Of a stretch of DNA of 9,364 nucleotides, positions 1-6,039 are shown in pieces (the stretch's first letter is position 1; every line of letters starts with the position of its first letter). The notes beneath the pieces were generated by a model. The model worked only from the letters and a program-made list of their open reading frames with translations. It had not been told where the DNA came from and did no database searches. Source of the DNA: Pseudomonadota bacterium (GTDB lineage: Bacteria > Pseudomonadota > Gammaproteobacteria > Steroidobacterales > Steroidobacteraceae); contig JAFAEQ010000009.1 in NCBI GenBank assembly GCA_023423935.1, positions 1 to 9,364 of the forward strand, in the 5' to 3' direction. A program made the translations under genes and the position numbers.

Positions 1-73
1 CGCGTACCAGTTCCACCATCTGTCGGCGAAACTCCGGCGTGTACCGCGTGCCCTTTGAGTTCGACTTGCCCAT
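1..73 (-). CDS. IS3-family transposase OrfA, N-terminal fragment (runs off left edge)
   Basis: Only the first 24 codons are in the window; the gene continues beyond position 1. The translation begins MGKSNSKGTRYTPEFRRQ and continues MVELVR. This is the characteristic start of the helix-turn-helix OrfA protein of IS3/IS911-type elements, in which 'RYTPEFRRQMVELVR' opens the first DNA-binding helix. In this family OrfA binds the element's ends and a frameshifted OrfAB is the active transposase. The ATG is preceded, eight bases upstream, by a perfect AGGAGG ribosome site (complement of 82-87), which fixes the start. The IS3/IS911 family call is confident from the motif. The exact IS group and whether the element is intact cannot be judged from this fragment. 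Confidence 0.85.
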   Translation of the reverse strand, partial: MGKSNSKGTRYTPEFRRQMVELVR

Positions 74-127
74 GTTCGGACCCTCCTGTGTGCATAACGA
101 AGAGTCCACCAAAACGGGTCAACTCCA
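1..127 (-). mobile_element. End of an IS3-family insertion sequence
   Basis: The orfA start lies about 50 bp from the place where sequence character changes to the repeat array. Read on the minus strand, the stretch from 127 inward begins TGGAGTTGACCCGTTTTGG, which fits an IS3-type terminal inverted repeat starting with TG just ahead of orfA. The opposite end and any target-site duplication are outside the window, so the boundary at 127 is an estimate, good to several bases. Immediately outside it the first repeat unit begins with TCCACGGGG. Confidence 0.6.
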
Positions 128-171
128 TCCACGGGGATGACGAACGAGAGATCAATTTCTGCTGCTGGTGG

Positions 172-189
172 GTTCGACTTCAGTCGAAC
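172..189. repeat. 18-nt palindrome, copy 1
   Basis: GTTCGACTTCAGTCGAAC is a perfect 8-bp inverted repeat around a 2-nt centre. Identical copies lie in the other two units of the array. It could be a hairpin, a protein-binding site or a REP-like element; the sequence does not decide between these. Confidence 0.75.
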
Positions 190-237
190 CGTTTGTTGGC
201 CGCGTGCAAGCTCGAGCCAGCAGAGAGGAAAATTTCA

Positions 238-262
238 CACAGAGATCACAGAGAACACAGAG
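238..262. repeat. 9-bp tandem repeat run, unit 1 (CACAGAGAT/CACAGAGAA)
   Basis: CACAGAGAT, then CACAGAGAA, then a partial CACAGAG: two full nonamers plus a partial. It follows TTTCA and precedes TCTGGAAAG. Confidence 0.8.
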
Positions 263-351
263 TCTGGAAAGAAGATGTCCACGGGGAACACTGGGTTCAC
301 GGGGTGACGAACAAGAGATCAATTTCTGCTGCTGGTGCCCGGGGCTGGTGG

Positions 352-369
352 GTTCGACTTCAGTCGAAC
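352..369. repeat. 18-nt palindrome, copy 2
   Basis: Sequence identical to the palindrome at 172-189, at the equivalent place in the second unit. The bases immediately before it include a GGGCTGGTGG insertion not present in copy 1. Confidence 0.75.
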
Positions 370-416
370 AGCTTGTTGGCCGCGCGCAAGCCGAGCCTTG
401 CAGAGAAGAAATTTCA

Positions 417-450
417 CACAGAGATCACAGAGATCACAGAGAACACAGAG
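417..450. repeat. 9-bp tandem repeat run, unit 2 (longest)
   Basis: CACAGAGAT twice, CACAGAGAA, then a partial CACAGAG: one nonamer more than in unit 1. The added copy is exact, which suggests expansion by replication slippage. Confidence 0.8.
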
Positions 451-524
451 TTTGGAAAGAAGATGTCCACGGGGAACACTGGGTTCACGGGGTGACGAAT
501 GAGAGATCATTCTTCTGCTGGTGG

Positions 525-542
525 GTTCGACTTCAGTCGAAC
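525..542. repeat. 18-nt palindrome, copy 3
   Basis: Sequence identical to the palindromes at 172-189 and 352-369, although the flanks in this third unit have diverged and lost several bases. Confidence 0.75.
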
Positions 543-588
543 AGCTTGTTGGCTGCGCGCAAGCCGAGCCAGCAGAGAGGAAATTTCA

Positions 589-604
589 CACAGAGAACAC
601 AGAG
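589..604. repeat. 9-bp tandem repeat run, unit 3 (shortest)
   Basis: CACAGAGAA followed by a partial CACAGAG. The CACAGAGAT copies present in the other two units are missing here, so the three units form a 3/4/2 ladder when the partial copy is counted. Confidence 0.75.
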
Positions 605-708
605 TCTGAAAGAAGATCTCCACGGGGAACGCTGGGTCCACGGGGAAAGATGATGTGCAGGCAGAAGCCGTTCTATGTTTCGAAGATGAGATGGAAGGAT
701 AGAGAGAC

Positions 709-724
709 AAAGGGGCTCGTCCCC
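709..724 (-). terminator. Possible intrinsic terminator of the alcohol dehydrogenase gene
   Basis: On the minus strand, about 30 bp past the dehydrogenase stop, GGGGACGAGCCCC folds into a short GC stem and is followed by TTTGTCTCTC. The stem is only four to five pairs and the U-run is broken, so this is a weak candidate. Confidence 0.35.
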
Positions 725-755
725 GTGCGCCCTGTGGAGATGTTTGGATCCGCGC

Positions 756-1847
756 TTACAAGACCACGATTGTCCTGATCGAGTCACCGCGTTTCATCAG
801 ATCGAAGCCTTCGTTGATGCGTTCGAGCGGGAGGCGATGAGTGATCAGTGGGTCGAGATCGATTTTGCCTTCGACGTACCAGTCGACGATCTGCGGCAGA
901 CGATCGACGCGTGCGCCGCCCATGTAGCAGCCGGTCCAGTGGCGGCCCATCATCAGGTGTCCGGGGCTGGCGGAGACTTCGCTGCCATGAGGAGCGACAC
1001 CGATCACATAGCACTGACCCCAGGCAGGATTGGTGGACTCGAAGGCCTGGCGCATCACTTGCGGCACGCCGATGCATTCGAATGTGTAGTCGGCTCCGCC
1101 GTTCGTGAGCTTCATCAGATGGCTGGTGAGCTTTTCGATCTCGCGTGGATTCACGAATGCGGTGGCGCCCAGTTCGCGCGCGATCGACTCCTTCGCCGGG
1201 TTCATATCGACGCCGATGATCGTGCTCGCACCCGCAAGTCGCGCGCCTTGTACGACGTTGAGACCGATGCCACCGAGCCCGAAGACGATGACCGAGCTGC
1301 CGCTTTCGATCTTCGCGGCGAACAGTGCTGCGCCGATACCGGTGGTGGCTCCGCATCCGATGTAGCAGATGGGATCGAACGGCGCGTCGGCGCGGACCCT
1401 GGCGATCGTGTCTTCAGGCAGCACGGTGTAGTCGGCAAAGGTGCCCAGCCCCCACACCTGGCTCAGCGGTTTGCCCTGCAGTGAGAAGCGACTCTCGCGC
1501 GGTTTGAGCCGGGCGAACGCCTCCGCACAGAGATTGGTCTTGCTGGACTGGCAGTAACGACAGTTGCCGCAGTGAGGCACCAGGAACGGAATGACGTGAT
1601 CGCCCGGCTTGAACTTCGTGACGCCTGCGCCGCACTCGACGACCACGCCTGCAGCTTCATGACCCAGCAACGCCGGAAATTGCCACGGCACTTTGCCTTC
1701 GAGCACATGCAGGTCGGAATGACACAGCCCGGTGGTCTTCACTTGAATCAGCACTTCGCCGGCGCGCGGCCCTTCGAGCTGCACGTTCTCGATGACGAAG
1801 GGCTGGTTCGGGGCATGAACGACTGCAGCGCGAACATTCAGAGGCAC
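756..1847 (-). CDS. Zinc-dependent medium-chain alcohol dehydrogenase, NAD-type
   Basis: A 363-residue MDR-superfamily dehydrogenase, normal length for the family, expected to oxidise a primary alcohol to an aldehyde with NAD in the cytoplasm. Catalytic-zinc ligands are visible as C42 (GLCHSD), H63-E64 (GHE) and C165 (GCGATTGIG). The structural-zinc lobe has C93, C96, C99 and C107. The Rossmann motif GLGGIG is at 190-195, and D214 after the second strand favours NAD over NADP. The 'CGATTGIGAA' and 'GRHWTGCYMGG' segments are like class III and aryl/NDMA-type alcohol dehydrogenases, but it lacks enough diagnostic sequence to call formaldehyde dehydrogenase. I chose the GTG start at 1847 because AAGGAT lies seven bases upstream and it matches the family N-terminus (PLNVRAAV). 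A longer open frame to 1937 adds an unlikely Arg/Ser-rich extension. The gene is divergent from the molybdenum hydroxylase operon. The substrate is not determined. Confidence 0.92.
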   Translation of the reverse strand: MPLNVRAAVVHAPNQPFVIENVQLEGPRAGEVLIQVKTTGLCHSDLHVLEGKVPWQFPALLGHEAAGVVVECGAGVTKFKPGDHVIPFLVPHCGNCRYCQSSKTNLCAEAFARLKPRESRFSLQGKPLSQVWGLGTFADYTVLPEDTIARVRADAPFDPICYIGCGATTGIGAALFAAKIESGSSVIVFGLGGIGLNVVQGARLAGASTIIGVDMNPAKESIARELGATAFVNPREIEKLTSHLMKLTNGGADYTFECIGVPQVMRQAFESTNPAWGQCYVIGVAPHGSEVSASPGHLMMGRHWTGCYMGGARVDRLPQIVDWYVEGKIDLDPLITHRLPLERINEGFDLMKRGDSIRTIVVL

Positions 1848-2011
1848 GACTATGATCCTTGTGGCGATCCTCGTGGGCCGATGCGCGGATGACTCTACGC
1901 ACGCGCTGCGAATGCGGCAACGATTCCCGATCCACACGTGAGCTTGGAACGCGACAGATCTGCATGCCGGAAGTCACGTCGATGGCGATGGTCCACTCTG
2001 CAGGATGCGGG

Positions 2012-2042
2012 TTGTCGATTGCCACAATCCTGAGAGTAGAAT
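2012..2042 (+). promoter_or_regulatory. Weak sigma-70-like promoter and small inverted repeat upstream of the molybdenum hydroxylase operon
   Basis: TTGTCG (2012-2017) and TAGAAT (2037-2042) could serve as -35 and -10 boxes, but the spacer is 19 bp, longer than ideal. Between them lies GATTGCCACAATC (2017-2029), a perfect 5-bp inverted repeat around three bases, which is a plausible operator position. It sits about 60 bp ahead of the Fe-S subunit start. The rest of the 255-bp divergent gap (1848-2102) shows no convincing gene and no clear promoter for the dehydrogenase. Confidence 0.3.
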
Positions 2043-2102
2043 CGATCCGTCCTGGCGACGCGACATTCAACAGCTGGAAATACCCAGGCCTGAGGAATCA
2101 CC

Positions 2103-2561
2103 ATGATCACGCTCGACATCAACGGCAAGAAAGTTCAGACCGATGCCGATCCTGATACGCCCCTGCTGTGGGTATTGCGGGATCACCTGGGAATGACCGG
2201 CAGTAAGTTCGGCTGCGGCATGGCGCTCTGCGGCGCATGCACGGTCCATGTCGACGGCAATCCCACGCGCAGTTGCGTTCTGCCGGTGAGTGCGGCGGCG
2301 ACCATGAAGATCACCACCATCGAGGCGATCGCAGAATCGCCCATCGGCAAAGCCGTGCAGGAAGCCTGGGTCGCGGAGAACGTACCTCAATGCGGCTACT
2401 GTCAGTCGGGACAGGTGATGAGTGCGACTGCGCTCTTGAGCACGAACAAGCAACCGACCGATACGGATATCGATGCAGCCATGTCGGGCAACATCTGCCG
2501 CTGTGCCACGTACAACCGCATCCGTGCCGCGATCAAGCGCGCTGCCGATGCACTCGCCTAG
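2103..2561 (+). CDS. (2Fe-2S)-binding small subunit of a molybdenum hydroxylase (IorA-like)
   Basis: A 152-residue electron-transfer subunit of the xanthine oxidase family, passing electrons from the molybdenum centre through two [2Fe-2S] clusters. The plant-ferredoxin-type N-terminal cluster is bound by C38, C43, C46 and C58 (CGMALCGACTVHVDG...SC). The C-terminal four-helix cluster is bound by C97, C100, C132 and C134 (CGYCQSGQ and GNICRCATYNRI). Length and motif order match IorA and related two-subunit enzymes that lack a FAD subunit. GAGGA lies six bases before the ATG. The stop is nine bases before the large-subunit start, so the two genes are almost certainly co-transcribed. Substrate specificity is set by the partner subunit and is not readable here. 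Confidence 0.93.
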   Translation: MITLDINGKKVQTDADPDTPLLWVLRDHLGMTGSKFGCGMALCGACTVHVDGNPTRSCVLPVSAAATMKITTIEAIAESPIGKAVQEAWVAENVPQCGYCQSGQVMSATALLSTNKQPTDTDIDAAMSGNICRCATYNRIRAAIKRAADALA

Positions 2562-2570
2562 GAGAGAAGC

Positions 2571-4760
2571 ATGAGCACCCATCCAAAAGATGCGTTGTTG
2601 CACGCGAGTCGTCGCGATGTGCTGAAGGCAGGCGTGGCGTTGACCGTTGCGGTGTGGTTGCCGGCAGGTGCCACGCCTTCGGGTGCTGGCGTCAAGCCAT
2701 CGGCCCACGGCCTCGAGCCGAATGCCTTCGTGCGTATCGGAGCGGACGACACGGTCACGGTGATTTCGAAGCACATTGAAATGGGGCAGGGCGCGTATAC
2801 GGGCCTTGCCACCCTCGTAGCCGAAGAGCTCGATGCGGACTGGAAGCGCGTTCGCGTCGAAGGCGCGCCTGCGGATCCGCAACGCTACAACAATCTGAGC
2901 TTCGGCCCTGTCATGGGCACGGGCGGCAGTTCCTCGGTGGCCAATTCCTTCGAGCAGCTTCGCAAGGCCGGTGCAACCGCGCGAGCGATGCTCGTGAGCG
3001 CGGCCGCTCAGAAATGGAACGTACCGGTCGCTGAGATCACCGTCAGCAACGGCGTCGTCTCGCACGCCAAGTCGAATCATTCCGCACGGTTCGGTGAGCT
3101 GGTGGCAGATGCGGCGAAGCTGCCGGTTCCGAGCGATGTGCCGCTGAAGGACCCGACCAAGTTCACGCTCATTGGTAAAGATGCAGCGCGTGTCGATGCG
3201 CGCGCGAAATCGACGGGAACCGCGACCTTCACGCAGGACGTTCAGCTGCCCGGCATGCTCACGGCGGCGGTGGTGCATCCGCCACGTTTCGGCGCGAAAG
3301 TGAAAAGCTTCGATGCAAGCAAGGCGAAGGCCCTGAAGGGAGTCAAGTCGGTCGTCGCGTTCGAAACGCCTGCACGGGCCGGCGTCGCGGTGCTGGCCAC
3401 CGACTTCTGGACTGCGAAGAAAGCGCGCGATCTCGTCACCGTCGAGTGGGACGAGTCGAATGCGTTCAAAGGCAGCACCTCCGAGCTGTACGCGCAGTAC
3501 AAAGAGCTCGCCGCAAAGCCAGGCGCTTCAGCCAGGGCAGTCGGTGATGCAAACGCCGCCTTCGCCTCCGCCGCTGACGTTCTTGAAGCCACCTACGAGT
3601 TCCCCTATCTGGCCCATGCGGCCATGGAGCCGCTCAATTGCGTGGTCCGCCTCGGCAAAGAGGAATGCGAGATCTGGAACGGCGAGCAATTCCAGAGCAT
3701 CGATCTGGCCGTCGTGTCGCAGTTCCTGGGCATTGCGCCGTCGAAGGTCACCATCCATATGCTGTATGCGGGCGGCAGCTTTGGCCGTCGCGCCAATCCG
3801 CAAGCCGACTATGTCGTCGAAGCAGTCGCGATCGCGAAAGCCGCGAACGAATCGGCGCCCGTGAAACTGGTGTGGACGCGCGAAGACGATACGAAGGCGG
3901 GCTATTACCGGCCGCTGTATGTGCACACGCTCAAGGCGGGCCTCGACAAGTCCGGCAAGATCATCGCCTGGCAGCATCGCATCGTCGGACAGTCGATCAT
4001 GGCCGGTACTGCCTTTGCAGGTCCCGGAGCGATCGACAGCAGCTCGGTCGAAGGAGCTTCGAATCTTCCGTACGAGATTCCGAATCTCGCGGTCGAGCTG
4101 CACACGACGCCGACCAAGGTGCCGGTGCTCTGGTGGCGCTCGGTGGGTTCGACGCACACCGCGTTCGCGACCGAGTGCTTCCTCGACGACATCGCGCGTC
4201 ATACGAAGCAGGATCCTTACGCGCTTCGCAAATCGCTGCTGAGTGACAAGCACGCGCGCCATCGTGCAGTGCTCGATCTCGTTGCGGAGAAATCCGGCTG
4301 GAGCAAGCCGCGTCCCAAGGACGAAGTGTGGGGCCTGGCGCTGCACGAGTCGTTCAACTCGGTCGTCGCCCAAGTCGCGCAGCTCAAACGCACGGACGGG
4401 GGAATGAAACTTGCCAAAGTGATCTGTGCCGTCGATTGCGGGCTCGCGGTGAATCCGAACATCGTCGCGATGCAGATGGACGGCGGCATCGGCTATGCGC
4501 TGGCGGCAGCGCTGACCGGCGAGATCACGATCAAGGATGGCATCGTCGAGCAGGGCAACTTCGACTCCTACCCGGTGCTGCGCATGAACCAGATGCCGGC
4601 GGTCGACGTGCATATCGTCCCCTCGACGAGCAAACCGACAGGCGTCGGCGAACCCGGCGTCCCGCCGCTCGCCCCCGCGCTCGCCAACGCACTCGCGCTC
4701 GCAAACGGCAAGCCCGTCCGCTCGCTGCCGCTGTCGGCTCAGGGGATCACGTTGGTTTGA
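2571..4760 (+). CDS. Molybdopterin-binding large subunit of an isoquinoline 1-oxidoreductase-type hydroxylase (IorB-like), Tat-exported
   Basis: A 729-residue catalytic subunit. A twin-arginine signal (SRRDVLK, R14-R15) followed by a hydrophobic segment to about residue 35 predicts export of the folded cofactor-loaded enzyme to the periplasm; the Fe-S partner would be carried along without its own signal. Family landmarks are EMGQG (70-74), YNNLSFGPVMGTGGSSS, the GGSFGRRA molybdopterin loop, WTREDDT, AVDCGLAVNPN, and near the C-terminus GVGEPGVPPLAPA, with E694 the likely catalytic glutamate. The family hydroxylates N-heterocycles or oxidises aldehydes. The sequence resembles IorB and aldehyde-oxidising relatives and does not settle the substrate. 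GGAGAG precedes the ATG. No diheme cytochrome c or XdhC-like chaperone gene follows, although these often accompany such enzymes, so the electron acceptor and maturation factor must be encoded elsewhere. Confidence 0.93.
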   Translation: MSTHPKDALLHASRRDVLKAGVALTVAVWLPAGATPSGAGVKPSAHGLEPNAFVRIGADDTVTVISKHIEMGQGAYTGLATLVAEELDADWKRVRVEGAPADPQRYNNLSFGPVMGTGGSSSVANSFEQLRKAGATARAMLVSAAAQKWNVPVAEITVSNGVVSHAKSNHSARFGELVADAAKLPVPSDVPLKDPTKFTLIGKDAARVDARAKSTGTATFTQDVQLPGMLTAAVVHPPRFGAKVKSFDASKAKALKGVKSVVAFETPARAGVAVLATDFWTAKKARDLVTVEWDESNAFKGSTSELYAQYKELAAKPGASARAVGDANAAFASAADVLEATYEFPYLAHAAMEPLNCVVRLGKEECEIWNGEQFQSIDLAVVSQFLGIAPSKVTIHMLYAGGSFGRRANPQADYVVEAVAIAKAANESAPVKLVWTREDDTKAGYYRPLYVHTLKAGLDKSGKIIAWQHRIVGQSIMAGTAFAGPGAIDSSSVEGASNLPYEIPNLAVELHTTPTKVPVLWWRSVGSTHTAFATECFLDDIARHTKQDPYALRKSLLSDKHARHRAVLDLVAEKSGWSKPRPKDEVWGLALHESFNSVVAQVAQLKRTDGGMKLAKVICAVDCGLAVNPNIVAMQMDGGIGYALAAALTGEITIKDGIVEQGNFDSYPVLRMNQMPAVDVHIVPSTSKPTGVGEPGVPPLAPALANALALANGKPVRSLPLSAQGITLV

Positions 4761-4772
4761 GAAGATTCAGAG

Positions 4773-4796
4773 CGGCCGCAAAGACCGCAAAAAGGA
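4773..4796 (+). repeat. 24-nt gene-3'-end element, copy A
   Basis: The element begins CGGCCGCAAAGACCGC and ends AAAAAGGA, starting 13 bases after the large-subunit stop codon. An inverted copy with one mismatch (23/24) lies at 5091-5114, directly after the stop of the convergent phhA gene. Internally it has a 9-bp rhythm like the repeats at 238-262 and 417-450. Confidence 0.7.
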
Positions 4797-4807
4797 CATC
4801 ATCAATG

Positions 4808-4834
4808 ACGCCGGCGCTTGCCGGCGTTTTTTTT
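4808..4834 (+). terminator. Strong intrinsic terminator of the molybdenum hydroxylase operon
   Basis: ACGCCGGC (4808-4815) pairs perfectly with GCCGGCGT (4820-4827) around a GCTT loop and is followed directly by seven further T residues, giving a run of eight Ts. It lies 47 bp after the stop codon. On the opposite strand the hairpin has no U-tract, so it should not terminate phhA transcription. Confidence 0.9.
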
Positions 4835-5090
4835 CCGGAAGTGAGGCGGCGCGGCAGAAGGTGCAAGGTCGTTCGAACGCAGGTGTGCGGCGTACTTCTC
4901 TCGTATGTTCGCTCTTGCGAGTAACGATGCTGAGCCAATCGCCACAACCGGAGACGTTGTGTCTATGTACTCGTGGCTTCTTCTGCGCCCTTTCTTGCAG
5001 GCCAACGCTTCTTGAGTCGTGCGGTGCGCAGGCTGGTGCGGAGTCTTGCCTGCGGTCCTGGATTCTCGTCACGCCTCGTGTGTTCTCAAC
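4835..5090. other. Convergent intergenic spacer, no gene seen
   Basis: Between the operon terminator and the second 3'-end element I find no frame with a ribosome site and protein-like composition, no tRNA and no clear terminator for phhA. The frame at 4861-5193 is Cys/Leu/Ser-rich, lacks a ribosome site and overlaps the phhA 3' end. Confidence 0.6.
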
Positions 5091-5114
5091 TCCTTTTTGC
5101 GGTCTCTGCGGCCG
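5091..5114 (-). repeat. 24-nt gene-3'-end element, copy B (inverted)
   Basis: Read on the minus strand it begins CGGCCGCAGAGACCGC and ends AAAAAGGA, three bases after the phhA stop codon. It differs from copy A only by G for A at one place. Copies A and B could pair over a loop of about 294 bases, or each could act separately in the transcript it ends. Confidence 0.7.
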
Positions 5115-5117
5115 TCT

Positions 5118-5975
5118 TCAAATCCTTATGACTCGGTCCGTCGGCAGCACGATGTTGGGTGCGATGCCTTCGGTCTGTGCGAACTGTTTGTAGAGCGGTG
5201 CGAAGTCGGTGTCGTAGCCGGCGTGGAAGAGTTGCTCGAAGCTGTCGATGACGAAATAGGTCTGCTGGTAGTCGTCGATCAGATAATCGGTGCGCAGCAC
5301 GCGCTCGAGATTGAACTCGATGCGATGCGGTTTCGGGCTTTCGATGCAGTACGCAGTTTCGCCTTTCGAAGACAGAATGCCTGAGCCGTACGCGCGCAGG
5401 CCGTCCTTGGTTCGGATCAAGCCGAACTCGACCATGTACCAGTAAAGGCGCGCGAGCATCTTCAGTGCGTTCGCGGCAATCGCTTTGGGACCCGCTTCGC
5501 CATAGGCCTGCATGAACCGCGCGAAGGAGGGGTTGGTCAGCATCGGCAGGTGGCCGAAGAAGTCATGGAAGATGTCGGGTTCGACCAGGTAGTCGAGCTC
5601 TTCCGGCTTACGAATCCACACGGTCACCGGGAATCGGCAGTTCGCCAGATGTGCGAAGAATTGATCCTCGGGGATCAGACCGGGGACCGCGACGATGCGC
5701 CAGTCGCTTGCGCTGGCGAGAATCTCGTTCGTTTCATCGATGCGGGGAATGCGCTCAGCGCTCGCATTGAGTTTGCGCACGCCTTCGATGAATTCCGGAG
5801 CGGCATAGCGTTCGATCATTGCGATCTGACGCGCGTACAGCGTCCGCCAGATCTCATGGTCGGCGTCGGTGTAGCGATTCCACTCCTGCTCCACGGTGTA
5901 ATCGGACGCAGCGCGTGAGTAATCGCCTCGCAGTTGAACGGGATTGTGTGTCGGTGCAGCAGGTTGAATAGCCAT
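5118..5975 (-). CDS. phhA: Phenylalanine 4-hydroxylase (monomeric bacterial type)
   Basis: A 285-residue, non-haem iron, tetrahydrobiopterin-dependent enzyme converting phenylalanine to tyrosine in the cytoplasm. This is the catalytic core only, without the regulatory ACT domain of animal enzymes, as is normal for bacteria. Iron ligands are H137 and H142 in PDIFHDFFGHLPML and E183 in YWYMVEFGLI, almost the same numbering as the Chromobacterium enzyme. The pterin-contacting region (VPGLIPEDQFF, 97-107) and the substrate region (YGSGILSSKGE) are intact. The ATG at 5975 has no obvious ribosome site, but the N-terminus matches the family length. No phhB (pterin carbinolamine dehydratase) gene is nearby. 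It starts 64 bp after the Cache-CheW gene on the same strand and may be co-transcribed or have its own promoter in that gap. No clear intrinsic terminator follows. Confidence 0.96.
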   Translation of the reverse strand: MAIQPAAPTHNPVQLRGDYSRAASDYTVEQEWNRYTDADHEIWRTLYARQIAMIERYAAPEFIEGVRKLNASAERIPRIDETNEILASASDWRIVAVPGLIPEDQFFAHLANCRFPVTVWIRKPEELDYLVEPDIFHDFFGHLPMLTNPSFARFMQAYGEAGPKAIAANALKMLARLYWYMVEFGLIRTKDGLRAYGSGILSSKGETAYCIESPKPHRIEFNLERVLRTDYLIDDYQQTYFVIDSFEQLFHAGYDTDFAPLYKQFAQTEGIAPNIVLPTDRVIRI

Positions 5976-6020
5976 GCAAACGACGATAGCACTGTCGCGC
6001 AGCGCCGTGTATCACGCGCG

Positions 6021-6038
6021 GCGCGTGTATACATGCGC
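6021..6038. promoter_or_regulatory. Imperfect palindrome centred on TGTATACA ahead of phhA
   Basis: GCGCGTGTATACATGCGC is an 18-bp palindrome with one mismatched pair and a perfect TGTATACA core. It lies 46-63 bp upstream of the phhA start, just past the stop codon of the preceding gene. A repressor or activator site is possible (GntR-family operators often have TGTATACA-like cores), as is a plain hairpin. It does not match the TGTAAA-N6-TTTACA boxes of TyrR/PhhR. Confidence 0.35.
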
Positions 6039-6039
6039 G

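Larger units (their letters stand above)
138..649. repeat. Three tandem non-coding repeat units of about 157-188 bp
   Basis: Units start at TGACGAA (138, 305, 493) and share the same order of blocks. These are an AGAGATCA stretch, a GCTGGTGG stretch, the palindrome GTTCGACTTCAGTCGAAC, a TTGTTGGC...GCAAGC block, AATTTCACACAGAG with 9-bp repeats, a GAAAGAAGAT stretch, and finally CCACGGGGAAC...GGGT.CACGGGG. Differences between copies are small indels and substitutions, including an extra CCCGGGGCTG-type insertion in unit 2. The open frames that cross this region are low-complexity by-products of the repeats and I do not regard them as genes. The remaining non-coding stretch up to 755 holds only the hairpin at 712-724. 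Confidence 0.85.

Noticed and set aside
138..649. CRISPR array
   Set aside because: The units are 160-190 bp near-identical tandem copies, not short repeats separated by unique spacers of constant length, and no cas genes are present.
55..653. Long open frames through the left repeat array on both strands
   Set aside because: They are low-complexity translations of the tandem repeats, change frame between units, and lack ribosome sites and protein-like composition.
744..1484. 246-codon plus-strand frame
   Set aside because: It is the antisense shadow of the alcohol dehydrogenase, whose motifs are unambiguous on the minus strand.
1657..2070. Minus-strand frame starting in the divergent gap
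   Set aside because: The first 60 residues look partly protein-like, but the frame runs into the dehydrogenase gene out of phase and becomes Arg/Ser-rich. There is no ribosome site and no recognisable domain.
2050..2070. Sigma-54 promoter (CTGGCGACGCG...) before the Fe-S subunit
   Set aside because: The -24 GG is present but there is no GC dinucleotide at the -12 position.
2067..3278. 403-codon minus-strand frame opposite the molybdenum hydroxylase genes
   Set aside because: It is a His/Arg-rich antisense shadow of two well-supported genes.
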